From: Streptomyces noursei ATCC 11455
GTDB lineage: Bacteria; Actinomycetota; Actinomycetes; Streptomycetales; Streptomycetaceae
DNA length: 64,000 nt
Assembly: GCF_001704275.1 (NCBI RefSeq)
Contig: NZ_CP011533.1
Coordinates: 744,001-808,000 of the forward strand
Reading direction: 5' to 3'
In this document: in pieces, positions 32,567 to 39,824 of the stretch
How positions within the stretch are numbered: position 1 is the first letter of the stretch
How the letters are laid out: every line of letters starts with the position of its first letter
Notes under the pieces: model-generated
Seen by the model: only the letters and a program-made list of their open reading frames with translations
The model's database searches: none
Told to the model about the DNA's origin: nothing
Translations under genes and position numbers: made by a program

Positions 32567-33050
32567 GAACACAGAGTTCGGGGTGGCACGAACATCGAGC
32601 AGAGGTTCCGCTTGACTGCGCCGCACCGCGGACGGGTCGACCACCCCCGCTCTGTCGTGCCGTTGTAACAATGGCTGTCGCGGCGGCGGGGAAAGCGGGC
32701 GAGCCACGCCGCACGAGGCACGGAGGAATGTGACGCGCGGGGAACTCCACCAGGAGGAACGGGGGTTACCGTGAGTATTCGGAGGCCGCTCGCGACCCGT
32801 CGCGGGCGCGTCGGAGTGGGGCCCAGGTGGCACACCGCGGACCACAGAAACGGTCAGTGGAAACGATATGACGGGCAGTTTGGTTACGACGGAACGAAAA
32901 GTGGCCGGAATCGCGCGCATGAGCATTGCGGGTTCGTAACGTGAGAATGGATAAACATCGACCAGGGCACGAAACGCCCGTGCCGCCGGGCATCGCCCCG
33001 TGAGAGGCGGGCGTCGGCGACACGGGCGTGCGGGACAGCGGTCCGACGGT

Positions 33051-33077
33051 GGCCGGCCGGTGCGGGACAGGCCGGCC
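33051..33077 (-). terminator. Hairpin terminator of the PAS-LuxR gene
   Basis: GGCCGGCC (33051-33058) pairs with GGCCGGCC (33070-33077), 11-nt loop, 5 bp past the stop at 33083. Confidence 0.6.
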
Positions 33078-33082
33078 GGGCG

Positions 33083-33763
33083 TCACTTGATGAAGTCGTC
33101 CACGACCTTCGGGGGCCAGGTGCCGACGTTCAGGATGCCCATGGAGTAGGCGCGCGAGACGAGCGCGGCGCGGTTGGGCACCCGCAACTTCCGCAGCAGC
33201 CCGGTGACGTGGTACTCCACGCCCTGGCGGCTGAGGTAGAGCCGCGAGGCGAGCGGAATGGTCGACAGCCCGGCCGCGATGCCTTCGAGGATGCGCGCAT
33301 CGATCTCGGTCAGGAACTTCTTCTGGCTGGTCACGACGCCGGCATCGGCGGCGTCGGCGGCGCCGGACGAGTCCATGAGCACCAGGATCCCGGCGATGTC
33401 CGGGGTCTTGCCGGTGACCGCGGAGGCGGTGAGGGTGCCCGCGAAGGCCGCGTCCTGGGCGCCCACGGCGACCACGTGCGAGGCGAAGCGGTGCCGCTTG
33501 CCCTCGATCAGCCGGGAGAACTGGCGCATCAGCGGCTGCTGCACGCTCGGGTGCATCAGGTCCCGGAAGCTGCGACCGCAGACGTCACCGGCGGAATCGT
33601 CGAAGCGGCGGCGGAACTCCTGGTTGGCGTGCTTGATGGTGAGGTCACGGTCGAGGGACGCCATCAGCCCGGGGCCGACGGACTCCCCGGCCGGTGCGGT
33701 CTGAGCGGATATCACCCCGCCGGTCGTACGGTGATTCGAGTCAGTGAGGTGAGTGATAGTCAC
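33083..33763 (-). CDS. nysRIV: PAS-LuxR transcriptional activator of polyene biosynthesis (PimM/NysRIV type)
   Basis: 226 residues starting with GTG at 33763. An N-terminal PAS domain (about 30-130: LMASLDRDLTIKHANQEFRR, then GDVCGRSFRDLMHPSV) is joined to a LuxR/GerE HTH (about 160-215: EIDARILEGIAAGLSTIPLA, YLSRQGVEYHVTGLLRKLRV). This short PAS plus LuxR layout is specific to the polyene regulators PimM, AmphRIV and NysRIV, pathway activators that bind a CTVGGGAWWTCCCBAG-like operator near target promoters. Its place after three LAL genes is that of nysRIV. An AAAGGA ribosome site lies about 11 nt upstream of the GTG. The species-level symbol is inferred from order and family. Confidence 0.88.
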   Translation of the reverse strand: MTITHLTDSNHRTTGGVISAQTAPAGESVGPGLMASLDRDLTIKHANQEFRRRFDDSAGDVCGRSFRDLMHPSVQQPLMRQFSRLIEGKRHRFASHVVAVGAQDAAFAGTLTASAVTGKTPDIAGILVLMDSSGAADAADAGVVTSQKKFLTEIDARILEGIAAGLSTIPLASRLYLSRQGVEYHVTGLLRKLRVPNRAALVSRAYSMGILNVGTWPPKVVDDFIK

Positions 33764-34166
33764 GAGACCGCCATCCTTTCGGATAACCCCCGTCGTCTTT
33801 TAGCCTTCTGAGAAACGGAATCCAGAATTCGATCGAAGTTCGCCGCGATTCACGCCGAAGAGTTTCGATTTCCGTGAAACGGAGCGTAGTTAGCCACAAC
33901 TCGGCACGTCAACGCGACACATCTACGCACCCCTAAATCCGTGGTCCGTACTTGACGAGGTACGGTCCGCAGAGTCCCAACTACGGTGGGCCAAAAGTAA
34001 CATACGAGACATTGGTGATGGGGTGGATGCACCTGCCCCCGCTTCCGTTTGAGCTTTTGTTGAGGATTGCTGTCATGACCGGACGGGCGTACGACAACGA
34101 CGCCGCACCCACAGGGCTGACAGGCACAGAGGATTGTGATCGTCCGGAACGGGACGGCCGCGGGCG
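33764..34166. other. 403-bp gene-free region between nysRIV and nysRIII
   Basis: Relatively AT-rich for this genome (for example around 33,780-33,900 and 33,980-34,060). It should contain the nysRIV promoter on the minus strand. Small plus-strand frames here have no start-site support or family character. I see no clear operator. Confidence 0.55.
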
Positions 34167-36950
34167 TCAACGACCCGGGAGCGCATTCACCAACTCGCGG
34201 CGGCCGGAGACGCCGAGCTTGCGATAGGCGCTGGTGAGGTGCTTCTCCACCGCCCGGGAGCTCACACCGAGTTCGGTCGCGATGGCCTGGTTGGTCAGGC
34301 CCCGGCTCACCAGCGACGCCACTCGCCGCTCGCTGGGGGTCAGGGTGGCGACCGGCGGCACGATGGCACTGCCCAGACCGAGTTCGGCCCGTTCGGCGAG
34401 CCAGGGAACACCACAGGCGGCGGCGATCCCCGCGGCCTCCCGCAACACCGCCTCGGCCTCCGGCCCACCCGGCAGCCGACGCCCGAGGACGACGAGGGTG
34501 CGCGCCAGTTCCGTCGCGTAGGACGAAGCGCGGAGGATCTCGACGCTCTCACGCAGCAGATCCAGTCCCTCGTCCTGCAACAGCCAGCCCTTCAGGCGCA
34601 GGGCCCGGCCCAGGTTCGTCGTCGCACCCCACTCCCGGGCCCACCTCAGCTCGTCCTCGGCGAGTTGCAGCGCGGCATCGGTCTCGCCGAGCCGCTGGTG
34701 CAGCCCGATTGCATACGGACGCCAGGGCAGCAGTGCGGAATTGCGCCATCCCACGGTCTCCAGGCGTCGGCCACAGGCCAGCAGCGTGTCCAGGGCGTCC
34801 CGCCCCCGGCCGAAGTGCACGTCGACGGCGGCCTGGAGCATCTGACCGGTGGCGGTGAGCGCCAGTCCGGCCGGCCGGCGGTCGCGGATCCGTTCCAGGA
34901 TGCGTTCGCTCAAGGCCGGGTCGCGCAGTTCGAAGGCGACCGCGGCGAACATCATGACGGCGGGTTCCGACCAGTCGCCGGCGTCCATGACCAGGGCGCG
35001 TTCGACGTGCTCCCGCGCGGCGGCCGGGCGGCCCTGCGTCACCAGGACGAAGGCCCGCTCGGCGGTCAGCAGCACATCGTCCGCGCCGGTCGCGTACCGG
35101 CGCCGGGTGTGCTGTTCGCTGGCCAGCCAGGAGGCCACGCCCTGCACGGACTCGGCGACGAACAGCGAGAGCATCACCAGCGGCAGCGGGGTGTGGGCAT
35201 GGGCGGCGGTGGCCGGCTCACGTTCGAGGATGCGGTTGCCGGTGTCGGCGATCTCCGCGGCGCTGAGCCGGCCGCTGAGCGCGCCCGCACTCAACAGCAC
35301 GGCGACCAACTCGCGTTCGGCGACGCTGTCCACCGGCGGCCGTGCCCCCATGCGCCGCAGCCGCGCCACCGAGGACGCCAGCTCGACGGGGTTCTCGTGG
35401 CCGGAGTGCCGCAGCCACGCCTCCAGGCGCAGGGCGAGTTCGTCGGCTCCCTCCTCGTCCCGCTGCCCCGGTTCGTCGAGCCCGGCGGCGGCCTGCCGCA
35501 CCAACTCGACGGCGGACGGGCTGGGGGCGGCGAGCAGGGACGGCGGGATGCGCAACACGGCGGCGGCCCGATCCCGCGAGGTGTCCAGCAGCGCGACCGC
35601 CTGGCTGACGTGGCGTACACAGGCATCGGGGTCGAGGGCGCGCTCGGCGGTGGCCAGATCGACCAGGATGCGGGCGCGGCAGCCGTCCTGGGTGCGGTGG
35701 TGCAGCAGGGCGCGGCGCAGGTACCGGGCCGCGTCGGCGGGCCGGCCGGCGCGCAGCGCGTTGTGGGCCGCGGAGCGCAGGACCGCCTCCGACCAGGGCC
35801 GGCCCGGGTGGACCACGGCCAGCAGATGGCCGGCGACCTGCTCGGCCGGCCGCCCGCAGCGGTACAGCAGATCGGCGGCGTCGTCGTGCGAGCGTTCCCG
35901 CTCGTCGAGGGTGAGCAGGGAGTCCACCGCATCGCGGACGACGCCGTGGACGAAGCGGACGTCCCGTCCCCGGGCCAACAGGCCGGCGTCCACCAGCGCG
36001 CGGCGGGCACCGGCGAAACCGATTTCATCGACCCCGGCGAGCTGGGCGAGCAGCACCGGATCGCTGTGGTCGCCCAGCGCGGCCACCGCCACCGCGACCT
36101 CGCGCACCGGCTGCGGCTGGATCCGCAGATGGCCCGCGAGCCGATCGCGCAGCACCGTCGGGCTCAGCTCCCGGACGGCGCCGAAGTGGTCGCCGCCGGG
36201 CGGCCTTCCGGTGGCGCGCAGAGCGCTCCGGAAGGCGGTCAGGAACAGCGGGTTGCCCCTGGACGCCTCGTACACGGCGCGCACCAGTGCGTCCTGCGGC
36301 GGCCGGCCCTGGGGCCCGGCGAGCAGGACGCGGGTGGCGTCCCGGGACAGCGGCGCCAGGCGCAGGACGGTGTGCGCGGCGCCGGCGACCTCCCGGACCA
36401 GGGGGTACCTGCCCCGGTGGTCGCCGTCGGCCAGCGTGCACACCAGCAGCGCCCGCAGGCCGTGCAGCCGCCGGGTGAGGTGGGCCAGCCAGCGCAGGGA
36501 CGGGCCGTCGGCCCACTGGAGGTCGTCGACCAGGATCAGCAGGCGCCGCTCCGCGGACGCGTCGGCGAGCAGCGCCTGGGCGCCCTGGAGCACTGCCTGG
36601 GAGACCTCCAGGGCGGGGCCGGTCCCGGTAGGGCGGTCGCCGGTGTCCATCAGTCGGCTGAAGTGCTCTGCCCCGGCGGTGCGTTCGGCCGGCCCTGCGC
36701 CGCCCGCCCCGGACAGCAGGTGGTCGAAGAGTTGGCGGGCGATCCCGAAGGGGAAGTCGCGTTCCCGCCAGGCGGCGCTGGCCCGCAGGACGCGGGTGCC
36801 GTCGCCGGCCAGCTCCGGTATCCGGCGCAGCAGCGCCGAACGCCCGCTGCCGAGGGGACCGTTGATCAGGAGGAGCGAGGAGTCGCCCGCTTCCGCGGCG
36901 TCCAGGGCGGCCCGGATCCGGGCCAGTTCGTTCTCCCGCTCAAGAAGCAT
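34167..36950 (-). CDS. nysRIII: LAL-family LuxR ATPase regulator (NysRIII type)
   Basis: 927 residues. AAA-type N-terminus with P-loop LINGPLGSGRSALLRRIPEL in which the usual Lys is Arg (R37), Walker B LLILVDDLQWADGPSLRWL, a long helical-repeat middle region, and a C-terminal GerE HTH: LTPSERRVASLVSRGLTNQA then ATELGVSSRAVEKHLTSAYR. Large MalT-like (LAL) activators of this size are pathway-specific regulators in polyene clusters, where three occur in a row. Its start overlaps the end of nysRII by 11 bp, so the two are co-translated. ATP dependence may be altered by the K-to-R change. Confidence 0.88.
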   Translation of the reverse strand: MLLERENELARIRAALDAAEAGDSSLLLINGPLGSGRSALLRRIPELAGDGTRVLRASAAWRERDFPFGIARQLFDHLLSGAGGAGPAERTAGAEHFSRLMDTGDRPTGTGPALEVSQAVLQGAQALLADASAERRLLILVDDLQWADGPSLRWLAHLTRRLHGLRALLVCTLADGDHRGRYPLVREVAGAAHTVLRLAPLSRDATRVLLAGPQGRPPQDALVRAVYEASRGNPLFLTAFRSALRATGRPPGGDHFGAVRELSPTVLRDRLAGHLRIQPQPVREVAVAVAALGDHSDPVLLAQLAGVDEIGFAGARRALVDAGLLARGRDVRFVHGVVRDAVDSLLTLDERERSHDDAADLLYRCGRPAEQVAGHLLAVVHPGRPWSEAVLRSAAHNALRAGRPADAARYLRRALLHHRTQDGCRARILVDLATAERALDPDACVRHVSQAVALLDTSRDRAAAVLRIPPSLLAAPSPSAVELVRQAAAGLDEPGQRDEEGADELALRLEAWLRHSGHENPVELASSVARLRRMGARPPVDSVAERELVAVLLSAGALSGRLSAAEIADTGNRILEREPATAAHAHTPLPLVMLSLFVAESVQGVASWLASEQHTRRRYATGADDVLLTAERAFVLVTQGRPAAAREHVERALVMDAGDWSEPAVMMFAAVAFELRDPALSERILERIRDRRPAGLALTATGQMLQAAVDVHFGRGRDALDTLLACGRRLETVGWRNSALLPWRPYAIGLHQRLGETDAALQLAEDELRWAREWGATTNLGRALRLKGWLLQDEGLDLLRESVEILRASSYATELARTLVVLGRRLPGGPEAEAVLREAAGIAAACGVPWLAERAELGLGSAIVPPVATLTPSERRVASLVSRGLTNQAIATELGVSSRAVEKHLTSAYRKLGVSGRRELVNALPGR

Positions 36951-39723
36951 CCGCGACCGGTCCTTCCAGCGCCTCCAGGAGCAGGTACAGCTCCTTGCGT
37001 CCGCCGATCCTCAGCTTGCGGTAGGCGTTGCTCAGCCGGAGCTCCACGGTGCGCCTGCTGACGGCGAGTTGTTCGGCGATCTGGCGGTTGCCGTGGCCGC
37101 GGGCGGCGAGCAGCACGGTGTCCTTCTCCGCCTCGGACAGGTCGCGCCATCCGGGTGGGACGACGGCGGTGGGCGGCGCGGTGGCGACCGGAACGGACGG
37201 GACGGTCAGGGTGCGGGCGGCGGTGGCGAGGCGGCTGGCGGGGTGGGCGGCGGTCATCCGGGCGACCGCCTGCCAGGAGCGTGCGGCCGCGGCGGTGTCG
37301 CCGTGGGCCGTCTCGGCACCGGCCTGGCTCAGCCGGCTCCACAGGTAGGCCAGGCGGGCGGGCGAGTCGCGGAGCAGGGCGGCGGCCTCGCGGATCCGCC
37401 GGACGGCCCGGTCGCCGTCGTCGTCGAAGAGTCGCCGCGTCGTCAGGCGGGCGATCCCGCGGGCGCTCGCGGTGCCCCAGCGGTCGGCGAAGAACAGCTC
37501 CTCGTCCCGCAGCCGGCGCGCCTCCGTCACGTCGCCGAGCTTCAGACACGCCTCGGCGGCCAGCGGGCGCCAACTGAGCATGGCCGGGTTGGCCCAGTGC
37601 CGGCGAAAAAGCCAGCGCCCGCACTCCCGCGACAGCCGCAGGGCCTCCTCCCAGTCACCGTCGTCGGCGGCCACACGGGCGCGGGCGAGCAGCAGGGCGG
37701 GCCACCACACACCCTCCTCGCCGCCGGCGGGGACCGGGGCCTCGGCGAGTCGGCGGGCCCGGTCCGGGCGGCCCGTCTCCATGCTGACGAGGATGCGGGT
37801 GGCGATCAGGTTGGGCAGCGCACGGGGGTGCCAACTCGTCGGCGGCAGGGCGCGCTCGGCGCTGTCCAGATCGCGTTCGGCGGCCTCCAGCCGGGCCGCG
37901 CACAGGTGTATCCGGGCCCGTAGGTTGAAAATGCGGGCGGCCATGCTGCGCAGGTGGGCACTGCGGGCGGCGGTGAGCATGGTGTCCAGGCCGTGCACCG
38001 CCTCGTCGTTGTCGTCGGTGGCGAACAGCGCGGCGCAGGCCGCCAGTTTCGGCATCATCAGGCTCTCGTTCACCCCGCCGGTGAGGGCGATCCGGGCGAG
38101 CTTCCTGGCCTTGTCCGCGTCCTCCCCCGCCGTGGCCAGCTGCCAGGCACGGGCGCCGGCCTGGGCCGGCGGCACCGGCCGGTCGGGCAACCGGGGCACC
38201 ACGGGGATCATCGGCGCGTCGTCGTCCCGCACGGCGGCCAACCAGAACAGCGCGACCAGTTCCTCCCGGTCGGCCGGCCCGGCGTACGGCAGGGCCTCGC
38301 CCGCGGTGCGGCGGACCCATTCGCTGTTGCCCCGGGCGAACCCCAGGTCGATGGCGCGGACCCCCACCCCCTCACCGGACGACGTGGGGTCGGTGTCCGC
38401 GACGGTGCTGCGGACGAGTTCCCCCAGGCGTCGATCCCCCGCCTCCGGCCGGGCGACGGCTTCGGCCGCGGCCAGTTCCAACGTCAGCAGGCTGCGTTCC
38501 CGGGGGTCGAGGGGTTCCTGCAGGGCGCGGGAGAGGCAGGCACAGGCCCGGTGGTGGTCCTCCCGGCGCAGCGCGGCGGCGAATCCGCGGCGGAGCAGGG
38601 GCACGACCCAGGGTGCGCCGAGCGGCGACGAGCGCAGCAGCAGATGGGCGACGTCCTCGTCGTTGACGCCGCAACTGTGGGTGAGTTCGGCCGCGCGGAC
38701 GTACAGATCGGCGCGCTCCGCGGCGGGCATGTCCTCGATGACGCGTGCCTTGGAGGCGGGGAAGCGGATGTGCACCTTGTCGCCGACGGACACGGTCAGG
38801 CCGACGCTCGCCAGCAGGGTGCGGATCCGGTCCTCGGACAGCGAGTGCGCGCCGGCGAGGGCCCGGACTCGGTGGAAGTCGAGCAGGTCGCCGCAGACGG
38901 CCAGGGCCCGCAGGACGGCGTTGACTTCGGCGGGCAGGCCGTCCAGGGCGCGCACGGTGTGGTCGCCGACGACGCCAGCGGTGAGGGCGTGCAGCTCCGG
39001 GAGGTGGTCGGCGTCGGCGGGGAGGCCGTGGTCGACGAAGGCGCGCAGGGCGTCCCGCAGGATGGCGGGGTTGCCGGCGGTGGCGGAGGTGAGCGCGGCG
39101 ATGAACTCCTCGTCGCCGGGGGTGCCGCAGACGGCGCGGACGGTGGCGGCGACCCCGCGGTCGGTGAGCGCGGGCACCACGAAGCGCGCGACGGGCACGG
39201 TGTCCGGCGGCCCCGGGACGGCGGGGGCCTTCGGGTCGGTGTCGAAGGCCGTGGTGTCACCGCAGCTGCTGGCCAGGACGGCGAGCGGGGTGTCCGGCCC
39301 GAGGTGGCGCAGCAGGATCTGCAACCACGTCAGCGAGGCCGGGTCCAACCACTGGACGTCTTCGACCACGACCAGGGTGGGTGCCGTGCCGGTGCGCCGC
39401 AGCACCTCCTCGATGCCGGGCACGGGCAGTGGCGGGGGACCGTCGTGGCGGATCGCGGCGTCCAGGGTGCTGCCGTGCGGGCCGTCGAGGACGGCCAGCA
39501 GTTGGAGAACGGCGCCGTAGCGGAGTTCCCGTTCCGCGGGCGTCGCCTGGGCTCGCAGGACGCGCAGCCCGTCGTGCCTGGCCCGGCACGCGCCCCAGCG
39601 GACCAGGGCGTTCTGGGCGTGCCCGGGCCGGCCGGTCAGGCTGAGCACCGATGGCCGCCCCTGGCCGAGGCGGTGCAGGAGGTCGCCGATGAGCCGCTGT
39701 TCCCGGCCGCATTCGAGGAGCAT
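36940..39723 (-). CDS. nysRII: LAL-family LuxR regulator with a degenerate ATP-binding loop (NysRII type)
   Basis: 927 residues from ATG 39723. The P-loop position reads SLTGRPGHAQNALV: the G-K-S/T triplet is replaced by A36-Q37-N38, so ATP binding is doubtful, while Walker B (LVVVEDVQWLDPASLTWL) is kept. The middle is a helical repeat region and the C-terminus a GerE HTH: LSEAEKDTVLLAARGHGNRQ then AVSRRTVELRLSNAYRKLRI. The frame is open far upstream across nysRI, but that translation is arginine-rich shadow sequence; the first residues after 39723 (MLLECGREQRLIGDLL) align in layout with the MLLERENELARI start of nysRIII. No strong Shine-Dalgarno is visible before 39723. Confidence 0.85.
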   Translation of the reverse strand: MLLECGREQRLIGDLLHRLGQGRPSVLSLTGRPGHAQNALVRWGACRARHDGLRVLRAQATPAERELRYGAVLQLLAVLDGPHGSTLDAAIRHDGPPPLPVPGIEEVLRRTGTAPTLVVVEDVQWLDPASLTWLQILLRHLGPDTPLAVLASSCGDTTAFDTDPKAPAVPGPPDTVPVARFVVPALTDRGVAATVRAVCGTPGDEEFIAALTSATAGNPAILRDALRAFVDHGLPADADHLPELHALTAGVVGDHTVRALDGLPAEVNAVLRALAVCGDLLDFHRVRALAGAHSLSEDRIRTLLASVGLTVSVGDKVHIRFPASKARVIEDMPAAERADLYVRAAELTHSCGVNDEDVAHLLLRSSPLGAPWVVPLLRRGFAAALRREDHHRACACLSRALQEPLDPRERSLLTLELAAAEAVARPEAGDRRLGELVRSTVADTDPTSSGEGVGVRAIDLGFARGNSEWVRRTAGEALPYAGPADREELVALFWLAAVRDDDAPMIPVVPRLPDRPVPPAQAGARAWQLATAGEDADKARKLARIALTGGVNESLMMPKLAACAALFATDDNDEAVHGLDTMLTAARSAHLRSMAARIFNLRARIHLCAARLEAAERDLDSAERALPPTSWHPRALPNLIATRILVSMETGRPDRARRLAEAPVPAGGEEGVWWPALLLARARVAADDGDWEEALRLSRECGRWLFRRHWANPAMLSWRPLAAEACLKLGDVTEARRLRDEELFFADRWGTASARGIARLTTRRLFDDDGDRAVRRIREAAALLRDSPARLAYLWSRLSQAGAETAHGDTAAAARSWQAVARMTAAHPASRLATAARTLTVPSVPVATAPPTAVVPPGWRDLSEAEKDTVLLAARGHGNRQIAEQLAVSRRTVELRLSNAYRKLRIGGRKELYLLLEALEGPVADAS

Positions 39724-39824
39724 GGTGGGGTCGCCGTGGGCGTCGGGTGCGCACTGCGGCGTGCAGGTGGTCGGTTGGTTCCGCGCCTTGCTCCGGGGCA
39801 CCGCTACCTCTCGTCCTGTTCGTC

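Larger units (their letters stand above)
32395..33082. other. 688-bp gene-free region between DeoR and PAS-LuxR genes
   Basis: No convincing coding frame. It contains the ribosome site of the DeoR gene, the TTGGTGA-N6-TCACCAA palindrome at 32547-32566, a loose 9-bp inverted repeat (32974-32982 with 33021-33029) and, at its right end, the hairpin terminating the PAS-LuxR gene. Confidence 0.6.

Noticed and set aside
33952..34227. 91-codon plus-strand frame between nysRIV and nysRIII
   Set aside because: No ribosome site, no recognisable motif, and it overlaps the nysRIII 3' end.
34239..37923. Long plus-strand frames opposite nysRII/nysRIII
   Set aside because: Shadow frames of the LAL genes; no start-site or domain support.
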